A stretch of DNA of 64,000 nucleotides from Halichondria panicea. Its lineage: Eukaryota > Porifera > Demospongiae > Suberitida > Halichondriidae. The DNA is taken from assembly GCF_963675165.1 (NCBI RefSeq), contig NC_087385.1:1612501-1676500 (forward strand). The letters are read 5' to 3'. The translations under genes and the position numbers were made by a program. The notes under the pieces are model-generated. The model was given only the letters and a program-made list of their open reading frames with translations. It searched no databases and had not been told where the DNA came from. Shown here in pieces: positions 25,762 through 36,205 of the stretch (its first letter is position 1; each line of letters starts with the position of its first letter).

Positions 25762-27618
25762 ATGGCTTTGAGAAGTGTTTTGAAGGAACTTCAGCTAAGA
25801 AAGAGTGAGCATATACTGTAGACAGACTTGTACTGTAGTTGTGTGTGTTGGATGTACATGTACATGTATGTTTAATACTTGTAGCTACTGTACTTGCATT
25901 AAATAACTCTTTATCTCCCACACAGAGAAGTTTTTCCTTGTGGAGTGGCACTGCGACAAAATGGTCACCGTTGTTGAAGAAAAACACATCCGTGCTCGAG
26001 ATGGTCCCATTACCAAGGGGAAAGACTACTTCGTAAAATATGGAAGCAAATTCTTGGAAGCAAATGTTCTTGCTACTGGTACGTCTATGTATGTTTTAAT
26101 GTACATATGTCTGTACAATGCACACTGGTATAAATACATGTATGCTGTGTAGAACAATCTTCATGGTACAAGTTTACTATGTTTGACGTTTTGTTGACAG
26201 GGACAAAAGAAGAAATTGAAAAGATTGAGCTAGAACACCACACTGAAGATGACCTGCCAAAGGCAGCAAAGGAACCAGCCAAGAAGAGGGGACGAAAGAG
26301 AAAACAGGACGGAGACAAAGAAAACGCCCAAAGCAATAAAAAAAAGAAAACTAAGGAACCAGGAAAAATGTTAACTGTGACAGACCCACAGCTCCCAATA
26401 GACCTTACGACGGAGTCTGAAGCCCCCCAACCCCTGGATCTGGATCCCACTGACCACCCCACTGACCCCAAGCCCCAGGATCTGGATCTCACTGACCCCA
26501 AGCCCCAGGATATAGACCCCACTGATCCGAAGGCCCAGGATGTGGACCCCGCTGACCCCTGCCAAAATTCTTCATTCAGCTCAGTTATTCCCATGCAGAA
26601 CATTTTAAAACCGAACCAACATAAGTCCCCTAACCGCAGCCCACCTTCTCCGCAACCACTATTTTCTCCCCTCTCTTCTAACCCCGACTATTACGACTGT
26701 GGTAAGTACATGTACATTGTATACTGTACCTTTGTGACTATAATTATACATACATATTTATTACCTCTATTTTGTTTTTTTACAGATAACCATAATCCAA
26801 GTGATATGGTAATCAGCAACCAATCAGTCGAGTATAGTAACAACGATACTGCTGAGTCCACAGAGCTCCTTCAGGCCAGGCTGGACATACACGAGCTACA
26901 AGAAAGAGTGGGCATTCTTGAGCACACCCTGACGTCTGTGCTAGAGCGGTTGGAGCAACACGAAGAGCGGTTGGAGCGACAATGGCATGTATCCGCATCT
27001 CAACTGCAGATGCCAAGCCCCGTCAACCACTCGTACAACCCACCTATTAACACCTCTTCACCTCAAACCCCACACAGATTTCTCCAACCCTATCGAGTAC
27101 AGCAGCCACCCCAACCCCAAGTACAGCAGCCACCCCAACCCCAAGTACAGCAGCCATCCCAACCCCAAGTACAGCAGCCACCTCAAACCCCTTCTCAAGC
27201 CCAGCAGCCAGTCAACGCAGACCCCAGTCCACTTCCACTGCGCGGAGAGAAGGCCATGGACTCTGCCTTGCCATCTTCCGAGATAAAAAAGGACAGATTA
27301 CAATCAAAAAAAGACACTTTGGCCCAGAACAAAAAATTTCACTATGAAAGCAAGGCGCCGACACTGGCGTTGCGATTGGCGAAACTTACGTATTTTGGAG
27401 AGGACGTAATGGCCAGGTGTACACCAAATGGATGTAGAGACCGACCAGCTCTTCCAAGACAAGAACTCTACGAGCTGAAGTCGGAGATATTTAGACTATT
27501 CCCAATTTACTGGTGCAATCCAGTGGGATTTGAAGCTCTATGGGGAAATTGTTTGACAGCAATTGAGCAAGGCTGTAAAAGAATGAGGAGATCGGCTCTA
27601 ACAAATCAAGTGAATTAA
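25762..27618 (+). CDS. BEN-domain protein, cargo of the Tc1-type element
   Basis: Four exons, 25762-25804, 25926-26078, 26201-26701 and 26786-27618, all GT-AG and in phase, 509 residues with no break. Residues 1-66 form a small domain (KFFLVEWHCDKMVTVVEEKH ... GKDYFVKYGSKFLEANVLATG) of the type often found before BEN domains. A basic patch KKRGRKRK (nuclear signal) follows, then D/P-rich repeats (DPTDPKPQDLDL), a leucine-heptad coiled coil at about 260-300 (LQERVGILEHTLTSVLERL), four VQQPPQPQ repeats, and a C-terminal BEN domain at about 425-503: LALRLAKLTYFGEDVMARCT, LPRQELYELKSEIFRLFP, GFEALWGNCLTAIEQGCKRM. BEN domains bind DNA and recruit chromatin factors. It lies within the transposon ends and converges with the transposase. 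Confidence 0.85.
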
Positions 27619-27890
27619 TGCTAACATTATTATTTTTAAAGTCACATTGTTTTACACTTTTTCACTGTTAATTGCACTTACTTGGTTACTTGTATTTTAT
27701 TTTATTGCACACTGTCTTTTTCACTGTTAATTTTGTTTATTGCACTTACTTGGTTACTTGTATTTTATTTTATTGCACACTTATTTGTTTTGCATCATCT
27801 GCACATCATTTCTTTATTATAACTTCATCATAATAACTTCATACAGTAAAAAAAATAGAATTGTGTAATAGTGTACAAGTTACTATGCTG
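27619..27890. repeat. T-rich convergent 3' region with an imperfect tandem duplication
   Basis: Between the two convergent genes. A unit of about 82 bases ('ttgcacttacttggttactt', 'gtattttattttattgcaca') occurs twice at about 27660-27800. Contains several possible poly(A) signals for both strands. No coding sequence. Confidence 0.65.
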
Positions 27891-28998
27891 TCAGTAGCCA
27901 GTTGCTGCTCCTTGTAACTCTATAACTTTGGGAATTACTTTCTTCAGATGGCCTATGTATTTCCCGCATTTTGCAATCGTAACTGTTTTCCAAAATTTCT
28001 GTATTCCATCGATCAGTTCTTGCTTGGTCTTGGGTTTTATTTCTCTCCTGAGGAATTCTTTTAGCTCGTGCCAGAGGTTTTCTATGGGATTACAGTCTGG
28101 GCTTTCTTTCTGGTGGTGTCTTCCACCAGTTGACCCCATTCACTCTCATATAATCAGCAGCATGTCGTGACGTATGTTTTGGGTCATTGTCTTGCATAAA
28201 GCGATGGCCGTTAGGGTAGATGCTATTGATAAATGGGATGAGGGTTGCATCAAGGATGGACGTGTACAGTGGGGCATCCATTATTCCTTCAAATATACAG
28301 ACAGCTGTTCTTCCCCTCAAGCTAATTCCAGCCCAGACATGTACCTTAGTTGGATGTTTTGGTCTGTAGGGGGAGACACAAATGCATGGTCATGAATGAC
28401 ACGGAGGAAAATACACAAATTAATAATTATACAGTCATGTACATCTGTGTTAATGCAATGTGCTATACCTCGGTTTCGGTCTAGGAGGCTCTCCTATTTT
28501 TCTGCAGCACGTTCTTCTGTGGGACTCCATTTGTACTGAGCATTCATCCGACCATATAACGTCTTCAAAATTGTTGTGCAGGTTAGCACTTGCCCAGTCC
28601 CGTCTCTTGACCTTGTTGACATCTCTTATAAGCTGACAGTAAGCTGATCCTCTAAAAGTCCAGCCGAGAATGGTTCTAGCTCTGAGGATAGTGGCTAGAC
28701 TGAGGTTAATCCCATTCTGGTTACAGAGAGCAAAGAGCTGAACGGCAGTAGTCTCATCATCTAGTCTCATCTGCGTTTCAACAAGCCTTTTCACTTCAGA
28801 TGTGATCTTGGTTGGTCTGCTGCTACCTTCTTTTCTTTTGATTGTTCCAGTCTCCAAGTATCTGGTCAGAAACTTCCATATTCCTCGCCTACTGGCAATA
28901 ATGCCCTCGTCTCGAAGCTTCTTAGCAATCGTTGGGGCTCTATAGCCACGTCTGTAGAAGATCAGAATTCTCTGTTTCGTATAATCACTGAACACCAT
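27891..28998 (-). pseudogene. Tc1-type DD34E transposase, intron-containing, one frameshift
   Basis: Starts at ATG 28998 with a paired helix-turn-helix region (YTKQRILIFYRRGYRAPTIA; ETGTIKRKEGSSRPTKITSE). Catalytic residues: Asp in VIWSDECSV, Asp in FMQDNDPKHTS, Glu in CNPIENLWHELK, with 34 residues between the last two, the Tc1 signature. An intron (28468-28364, GT-AG) separates PRPKPR from PKHPTKVHVWAG, which is uncommon for this family. At about 28100-28112 'gaaagaaag' looks like a four-base duplication of 'aaag' that shifts the frame between TPPE and SPDCNPIEN. Otherwise open to the stop at 27891. It is probably a recent inactivation of this copy. Confidence 0.85.
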
Positions 28999-29353
28999 CT
29001 TGAAATAATATAATACTGGCTAGATCTAGCTAGCTGGCGAGCTATCAGCAACGCTACAGTACAGTTATCAGACGCTAAAGAAGACTAGATTTACCCCACG
29101 TGGCCTCCGTTATTACGGAATAAGAACGGAAATTTTTCTTACCGTTTCCGTTCCGTTCTAAATTTTAATGAGCCTCGCCCAACGTTACCGTTTCGTTACT
29201 ACGCAAACGTTTTGACGCCGTTGAACGCTACGGAACGGGAACTTTTATATGAGGGCTACTGTAGTCTCCCATCAACTAACGGAAGTCATAACCCCATCCA
29301 GACGGAACTTCCCAAACGGAAGGTATGTTAATAATGGTCCCGATTTATTAATA

Positions 29354-29549
29354 CAGTTGAGCCTCGGTTATCCAAACACCTTTGTCCCCGGGCCCATTCG
29401 GGTAAGTGAAATATTCGGATAATCAAACCCTTCTTTTTGCCAGCCACGTGGGCAATTTCCTACTGCGCATGCTCAGATTGCACTATGCTCTAGCATTCGG
29501 ATAATCGAGGATTCGGATAACCGGGATTCGGATAACCGAGGCTCAACTG
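29354..29549. mobile_element. 196-base pogo/Tigger-type MITE inside MULE 1
   Basis: Ends CAGTTGAGCCTCGGTTATCC and its inverse; flanked by TA (29352-29353 and 29550-29551). These ends are close to those of Tigger/pogo elements. The body has three 'attcggataa' words. It sits in an intron of the MULE transposase gene. Confidence 0.85.
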
Positions 29550-30869
29550 TACAGTTACCATGCATAATTATACATGCACTCACTGTAATACAGACATTCA
29601 TGACCTCACTAAAGCAAAGTGGTGAGCACGCTAGAACAAGCTTGAAAGTGTTACAAACACTCACCTACAACTGCACTGATCCAGATCGGCTTGATCAATT
29701 GGCTACTAAGCTTGACACCCTCATCACAGAGTTTCGTGCAATTCTACCAAAAACTGAGGGATTGATTCTTTGGCCTCAAGCACGTTTCTCTGCAAGAAAG
29801 AAAGCCCAACAAATCAAACACAAGTATCTGAACCTCACTTCAAGGCTAAAACGTGGACGCCCGAAGTCTTATTGGAAGTACAGAAACAGAGTGGGACAAA
29901 AAGCTGATGCTCTCCGTAAGGTACAGTAAAATTAATGATCTCATTATATGGACATTATAGTTGATATTGCATTTCTAGAAAGACGAGAGAGCACCTGAAA
30001 GTAATACTCATTGTTCTGACAGAGTCCTGTTAAACACATGGTAAAAGCACTAAGACAGGTATGTCCTCACTTTCAATTATCGGTACACGGTGCATGCATT
30101 CCTTATATTTTTGTAGGCAAAGGAGAAATTACTAGAGGAAAACGCTCCATCTACTCTCAGCCACAAAGCAGTAAATTCTTTGTTTCACTACACTTTTTAA
30201 TGTATGGATGTATGGACGTACTTATATGTATATAATTATTTGAGATGTATAAATTATTGACAAACATGCAGGGAGAAAAGAAAAGGAAGAGGTGCAACAA
30301 ATGCTCTGAGTGCAAAAAGAGGATTGTGGTTCATGTCATACTCATTATAAGAGTATTTAATCATTTTGCGCAAGAGTGTTGTTTACAAAAGTCAGGTGCT
30401 TCACACGTGAACAAGCTTCCTGTACTTCACATCGAGTGAACAAACCCAATCCCAATTAAATACTGCGAGTGAAAGTCTCAGATTGCACACGTGATCTAAA
30501 CGTTGCATTTTTGTGCTTAAATTATGTCAATTTGTTACTATGTGCGCCCTTATATAATTAAAGTACATGCTGACCAAACTACTGCTCAAAACAATAAATC
30601 CGTGGGATGCCATCGAATGAAGGATTCCAAAACACCGTTAAGGATACATGTTCTTAAAACTATTAACTCACTGTCATTACTTACTTTGATAACAATGGGA
30701 GTCTGTTCATCGTCCATGCACCTGCACCTTGCTCACTGAAGTCCTGGTACCAATGTACTCATAGTACAGTATATAGAGCTGTGCAGCTCTATAGGAGGCA
30801 TTCAACATCATCCACTGACTACTCCTCCATAATTAGTTGTGCCCAATGCCTAGTTTGCCTTCCAACTGC

Positions 30870-31010
30870 TGAAGAATTCGAGGGGTGTGGTGTGGTTTAA
30901 TTAACTTCCGTTCCTGACATTGAGTGAACAAAGCCAAGGGATTGGCTTTGTTCACTCGATGTCAGGAACGGAAGTTATTTAACCACAACCACACCCCTCG
31001 AATTCTTCAC
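30870..31010. repeat. Junction palindrome of two abutting MULEs
   Basis: The right end of MULE 1 and the left end of MULE 2 meet at 30937/30938 with no spacer, giving a palindrome of about 65-70 bases per arm (gaattcgaggggtgtggt ... aaccacaccc). A second perfect palindrome of 47 bases (31061-31107, gaaagcctcctagagctgta) follows inside MULE 2. Confidence 0.85.
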
Positions 31011-34000
31011 ATAATTATAAGCTTCAGGGCACAACATTCATGAAGGAGTAGTGGATGATGCTGAAAGCCTCCTAGAGCTGTACTGTACAGCTCTAGGAGG
31101 CTTTCAGCTGTACTTTACTAAGTAGACTACTATGAGTACATTGGTACCAGGACTCCAGTGAGCAAGCTATATAGAAACAGGTGCAGGTGGACGACGAAAA
31201 CAGATCACCCATTGTTACCAAAATAACATTGAAATAGAAATATTGAACATGATTAATTTGTAGGTAACCATTCAGGGCAATTAAATAATATTCGATAGCA
31301 TCCCTTTATTGTTTCGAGCATTCAAAAGCAGCATTGCGGTGCCATGTCAGTAGTTTGGTCAGCACGGTACTTTACTTCAACATCTAGTCGAACACATCTC
31401 CAAGATACACGCGTACACACAAAGTGGGCTGTCCAGCACACATTCATGTATATGAGTTGATACTTTCCATCATTTGCTGTTGCCATTGAACCCAGCAACC
31501 ATTCACTCGGATCTAGAAAACAAAGGCAACAAAAATTGCAGCTCTAGCGTATTCTTAACAGAGAAGTGGAGACAACAAAATGTAGTAACATACGATACTC
31601 TCGGAGACATGATAAGGCACTAAGACATGCAGGTATTATGTCATCACATTTCACTTGATACATGCATTCTTGATACATTTTGCTAAGGAAAAATGAAAGC
31701 ACCGCAGGTGCTGATGCCTCGGTGGAGATGCCAAAGCTACATAACATAAAGAAATAGCTTTTATACACGTACACATGACGAACAGTTTTAATTAATTAAT
31801 TTGCTGCATGCAAACTCTAAGAGTGGGTAATGAATACCATATATTTTTGTTAAGAACGATCGATGCCAAAAGTTTAAGTCTAATGGCTGCCATCAGCAGA
31901 GCCGTGCAGCTCTCTTCTCACTCTTGCAGCTACCAATAGCTATAGCGTTCTAGTGCAGAGCTAACTACTAAGTATAGAGTAGCAACACTCGGTAAACAAG
32001 TTTGGCTACGTGCTCTTCTGAAAAGGCTGCAATGGCATTCCAAATAAGCAAAACTAGGCATAACTCGAGAACAAAGCATTATTTTGCAAATCCACGAATT
32101 AAAATCCATGACTAGAAGCCTATAGAAACTCTTACTTGCACTTCATTGATCCTTGAGCAGCTGTAGCAGTCTACACACACACACAGACACAAACACACTA
32201 CCGTATACCTCGCTTGCACATGCGCACCGAGGAATAATTACTGGAATAAAACGCTTCATCTATAGTCTCATCCACAAAGCAGATTTGTTTCACTACACGT
32301 TTTATGAATGTACATACGTATACTTTCTAAATGGGATGTTTGATTATGACAAACAGGGAGAAAAGAGGAGAAAAAGAGGTGCAACGAATGCTCTGAATGT
32401 AAAAGAAGGTTGTGGTTTGTGTCAAACATGCAAAGACAGTCATGCGGTAGTATACGCAAGAAATTATGCTGTCAACATAATTATAATTATATAGAAACTG
32501 CGTTTAAACAGTTAATACGCAACTTAATCATTGATATTCACCGGCACAATGCAGGTATATCTTGTAACCAAGACAATCTTCTCAGAGTAGTATTCGTTGT
32601 ACCTCTTTCTCCCTGTTTGTCATAATCAATCATTTATATCTCATGCATTTACATGCAGGTACATTCATTAAAGCGTGTAGTGAAACAAAGAATTTACTGC
32701 TTTGTGGCTGAGATTAGATGGACCGCAGGAGCGTTTTCTTCCAGTAATTTCTCCTTAGCCTACAAATGTATAAGGAAATTATTATATGTTTGAAAAGTGA
32801 CGACATACCTGTCTTAGTGCCTTTATCCGTGATAATCTGTTGAACAGCATAATAATTATGTTACTACATTTTGTTGTCTCCACTTTCTTTCCCAAGAGTA
32901 CTTGCTTTAGAGCTGCAAACTTTGATGCCTAGATCCGAGTGAATGGCTGCTGGGTTCAATGGAAACACCAAATGATGGAAGGTAATAACTCATGTACATA
33001 AATGTGTGCTGGACAGCCCACTTTGCGTACGCGTGTACCTTGGAGACGTGTTTGACTATAGATCTATCGAAGTTTGTCCCTTAAAGTACTGCTGATCAAA
33101 CGAGTGTTGCAAGCATGCGCTTGCTAATGCCTCTTGCCATGTGTTTGCTTTCGCTCAAAAGTATTAGAGTGTACGTTATAGAAGAGGTAAATAATTTGCA
33201 ATGTGCTTTGTATCTATAACAAGCAGTCTAAAAAGAGTTATCAGAAAGGGTTGGTTTATCTTACCAGGACCTCAACAAAGAATAAAATTGATTCTGCTAG
33301 GATCTGGGGTTCAAAATGGATTCTCTTACACGTGCATGGTATTGAGCACGCATGCGCATTACATCCAGGAATAAAGGGTGTGTCTGTAAGTTTACAAAAA
33401 TTAACTAGGGGTACACTTGGTGCAATCCTCACTCAGCATTAAATTTTGCTTGGCTTATGACGTAATTTAGTCTTGCTTGGCTTATGACGTAATTTTCTTT
33501 TGTTGCGTAATGATCGGCACGTAAGAAAGCTAGGTTTGTGTATTCAATAAAGACAGTGTAGAATCTCTTTGTGAGATCCAAAGTGGGCCAGAGAGTCTTG
33601 TGTTGATGTACACCACATATTGTGAGAAGAGTAGGGTAGAGAAGTAGCTAGATCTAGCTAGCTGGAGATGTTTGTGTAATGATCGTTTTTGTGGCGGATC
33701 GTCACGGTAAGAACCATAGTTGAAGTAAGTTCACTAACGGCCGTGCAGACCTTCACTGTGGGATGAGAAGTCGTTCAGAGTGTCTTGTGTTGATGTAGAG
33801 TACCTGTGCTGAGTTTAGAACGAAACCGCTTGACTGGAGAGCAACTGGAGCTAGATCTAGTTTAAATGGACCAACCATCACCACCACCACTACCACCACT
33901 ACCACCGTTGATCTCGATTTGACCTAGCACGATTATAGCCTCGCTTCGCTCGGAATAATGACACACAGACAGACACACACAGTCAGCTTTACCGTATCCC

Positions 34001-34393
34001 TCATGTGGCTACGCCTCGAGGCATAACTACTGCTTTTGAATGCTCAAAACAATTAATCAGTGGGATCAAATGAAAAATTCCAAAACACCGTTAACGATAC
34101 ATGTTCTTAACTTACTGTCATTACTTACTTTGGTAACAATGTGAGTCTGTTCATCGTCCATGCACCTGCACCTGCACCTTGCTCACTGAAGTCCTGGTAC
34201 CAATAATAATTATACTCATAGTACAGTAGAGCTGTGCAGCTCTAGGAGGCATTCAACATCATCCACTACTCCATGATTATGTTGACCTATTGTTGTGCCC
34301 AGTGTCCCAGTGCAACTGCTGAAGAATTCGAGGGGTGTGTTGTGGTTAAATTTTAACTTCCGTTCTTGACATCGAGTGAACAAAGCCAATCCC
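30938..34393. mobile_element. Deleted, rearranged MULE relative (MULE 2)
   Basis: Same termini as MULE 1: left GGGATTGGCTTTGTTCACTC at 30938, right inverse ending at 34393. About 30990-31560 matches the 5' part of MULE 1 (23000-23460 in places), 32230-32500 matches its 3' coding part including the CxxC finger (tgcaacgaatgctctgaatg), and 32640-33060 is an inverse copy of 3' then 5' transposase sequence. The middle 33100-34060 has no match that I can see and contains no gene. No coding capacity; a non-autonomous derivative. Confidence 0.7.
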
Positions 34394-34403
34394 CTAGTGC
34401 TAA

Positions 34404-34667
34404 TCCCTCACCGGGTGCTGGAAGTTCCACAGCTGGGTCTGGCACCGGGTCGGAGATTCGGATTCTCGTGAAGTTCCGCTCCATGTAGTCCATTTGCTCT
34501 TGGGAGAATGCCGGCACCACGTCTGGGTCGTCGGCCATGGGATCGCTCGTAGGAGAGCACTGCAACGAGACAGGTCGGCTCGGCGGTCGTCTAGCAGAGC
34601 TGAGTTGTCCAACGCTGTAGTCGGGACTGATGGGGTGGTAGGGGCTGTTTAGAGCTTGTAAGGACAA
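34404..34667 (-). other. Orphan exon cut off by MULE 2
   Basis: Minus strand, open, ending at a good donor (gcacccg/gtgagg, 34403): SPDYSVGQLSSARRPPSRPV, then MADDPDVVPAFSQEQMDYME, RNFTRIRISDPVPDPAVELP. MULE 2 lies only about ten bases past the donor. The proline/serine-rich start and 'FSQEQMDYMERNF' recall the first exons of invertebrate mobile-element proteins, but I cannot name it. The rest of its gene is not seen downstream. Confidence 0.4.
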
Positions 34668-34951
34668 AGACAGCTCAAAGCAACACTCCGGCTACTGACA
34701 CGTGTGTGGCAGATACTGCGCATGCGCGGTGAGGCCAGAGGGCCAAGCCTTTGTTACCATTTTTTTTTTTTTAATACACACTCATATAGGTTAGTTCAAT
34801 GTACAGTGCAATAATTATGCTAGTTAGTTCAATGTTCAAGGATCAGTGGTCTGTTATCAGACGCCTTTGTTACCATCGAGGTAACGCCGCGATTTAAGAT
34901 AATTTGCATAAGGTAGATCTGCGCTATTCACTTGCTCAGTTAATACAAATT

Positions 34952-35617
34952 TCAACACAGTTCCTTCACATAACTTATAACTGCTTTGTGGGGTTCTTCT
35001 ACATCTTCGAAGAGAAATGAATTTGTTTCACTGTTAACATAAGTTGCATAACACACTTCTTTCATTTTCTTAAAACCTTGCTTCTCAAAAAGCCGTTGGG
35101 TGTAAAAGCTTGTACAAATTGCTCCTGCCAACTTGTACCCAAGAGTCACGGCATGATCTAGTGATCGCTTGGCCAATTCACTGGCAATACCTTTGTTCTT
35201 GTAACCAGAATCGATACTTAGTACAAATACCTCAAACATCTTGCTTTCTTGATTTGCCATCAATATGCTTTTTATGTCAAATACACTGTCCAACATAACC
35301 GTGACTGAAGACGATTCTCTTGAGAATCCACGCCCAACATATTCCTCAAAGGTCGGAGGCACATCAGGTAAATCAGCTAGTGATTCAATACAATTAATGC
35401 TCATTCCTACCATTTTACCACTCTTTTTGTCCACTACACATCAGGACAAACCCTGTTCCAAGAAGTGATGAATTGTCTGATCAGTCGCTTGGTTATATTT
35501 GTGGACTTGCAGAGCTTTCGACATAGGCGCATTGGGCAGAAACTGATCATTGAAAAGCTGAATAGCTTCATGAAACTGTTCTGCTACCATCAATTGATAT
35601 TTTATACCAGTCTCCAT
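34952..35617 (-). pseudogene. GNAT N-acetyltransferase, copy 2, one nonsense codon
   Basis: Single exon from ATG 35617 (METGIKYQLMVAEQFHEAIQ) to the stop at 34952, 221 codons, open apart from one TGA in 'GLS(stop)CVVDKKSGK' where the intact copy has Trp (TGG). The acetyl-CoA loop NKGIASELAKRSLDHAV and the C-terminal NSFLFEDVEEPHKAVISYVK are preserved. It is more diverged from the other two copies than they are from each other. A TGG-to-TGA change could be a polymorphism, a sequencing error or a young pseudogene. Confidence 0.8.
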
Positions 35618-35639
35618 GATATCAAGAGTATAATAGAAG

Positions 35640-36205
35640 ATACCCTAGCTCTATACTCGAACCAGTCTAATGGCCAAGGTGCCTTTTTAATTAAAATCAT
35701 GGTTGAACTTCCGGTCTTCCTGAGCTCTGCGGTTTTTGACTTCCAGTTTCTACTTCAACTTTGAGTGGTCCTGACGTCCTCTACAGCTATGCTAACAATT
35801 TCTAACAAGCACAGAGCTCTTTAGTAGCCTTTCTACATTCTAATGATACCCACCAATTAACAGCTTAAGCCTGTTTCTTGTGTGTGTCCTGATTCTTCCA
35901 CAGCATACATTTTCAGACACAAAATTAGTGCACGTGTTCATGCTGTGCAAAAATCCAGTTCCCAGCATTATTTTGCTTAAATTTTTTGAAGATCTGTGGA
36001 CCAATGCCCATCATTTATTTAACAAAAAAAATCTGGCTGTTCCCACATATATTCATAAATTTACAGCTGATTTTTACAAGGCCATGTGGTCATCCTGAGG
36101 TCCACTGAATCAACTTTGCTGAGAATAATTATTATTATTTACAAGGTGAATTGAAACAAATTATGCAAAATTATGGCATGTCAAATGCATTAAAATAGGT
36201 CATTA
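35640..36205. other. 5' flank of the giant ORF with half of an inverted repeat
   Basis: No exon recognised. 35943-35978 (tgctgtgcaaaaatccagtt, then cccagcattattttgc) recurs inverted at 41563-41600 on the other side of the giant ORF. Confidence 0.5.

Larger units (their letters stand above)
25248..29261. mobile_element. Two-gene Tc1/mariner-type element carrying a BEN-domain gene
   Basis: Ends are inverted repeats starting CAGTAGCCCTCATATAAAAG, identical for about 28 bases, then related CGTT-rich sequence for 150 bases. The element is flanked by TA at 25246-25247 and 29262-29263, and the interrupted MULE frame closes exactly if one TA and the element are removed, so the boundaries are firm. 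Inside are two convergent genes: a BEN-domain protein on plus (25762-27618, intact) and a DD34E transposase on minus (28998-27891, one frameshift). The total of 4014 bases is far larger than a usual Tc1 element (1.3-2.4 kb). Confidence 0.85.
22793..30345 (+). pseudogene. MULE transposase with SWIM and CXXC zinc fingers, disrupted
   Basis: Reading starts at ATG 22793 (MANSESDSASRGCPDWAQQL). Exon 1 ends at 'accaaa/gtaagt'. The DDE core reads LMDATYKTTKYELPMFFV (first Asp, about 23969), FFMTDYSDAEITAIESVFP (second Asp) with CDFHREQCWERW, and NGTEALNKVLKY (Glu, after an intron 24467-24608). A SWIM finger follows: CTCPDWQQWHIPCKHFFAE (about 25033-25090). The frame is then cut by the Tc1-type insertion and resumes in phase at 29264 (TNGSHNPIQTELPKRK), exon 29594-29920 (basic, KRGRPKSYWKYRNRVGQKA), and short later exons to a CxxC finger at about 30275-30345 (CNKCSEC...DCGSC). 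Premature stops occur near 23200, 23225 and 23827, and a one-base shift lies within the A-run of the last finger. Not functional as it stands. Confidence 0.75.
22686..30937 (+). mobile_element. Mutator-like element (MULE 1) with long terminal inverted repeats
   Basis: Left end GGGATTGGCTTTGTTCACTC at 22686; right end, in inverse, finishes at 30937. The terminal repeats are about 340-370 bases long (left roughly 22686-23050, right roughly 30590-30937) and the left one includes the first coding exon of the transposase. Internal genes: a MULE transposase with SWIM and CXXC fingers. Two later insertions lie inside: the Tc1-type element 25248-29261 and a pogo-type MITE 29354-29549; without them the MULE would be about 4.0 kb. 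The usual 9-base target duplication is not seen because the right end abuts MULE 2. Confidence 0.75.

Noticed and set aside
26085-26603. 172-codon minus-strand frame rich in G, S, W
   Set aside because: Antisense of the D/P repeats of the BEN protein; low-complexity shadow.
27019-27286. Plus-strand frame with HPNPKYSS repeats
   Set aside because: Alternate frame of the VQQPPQPQ repeats of the BEN gene.
25762-27618. BEN gene as an unrelated host gene
   Set aside because: It lies wholly between the paired ends and TA duplications of one insertion, so cargo is the simpler reading; kept as the refuting alternative.
22676-34402. Target duplication around the joined MULE pair
   Set aside because: The flanks tatctggaat and ctagtgctaa do not match.
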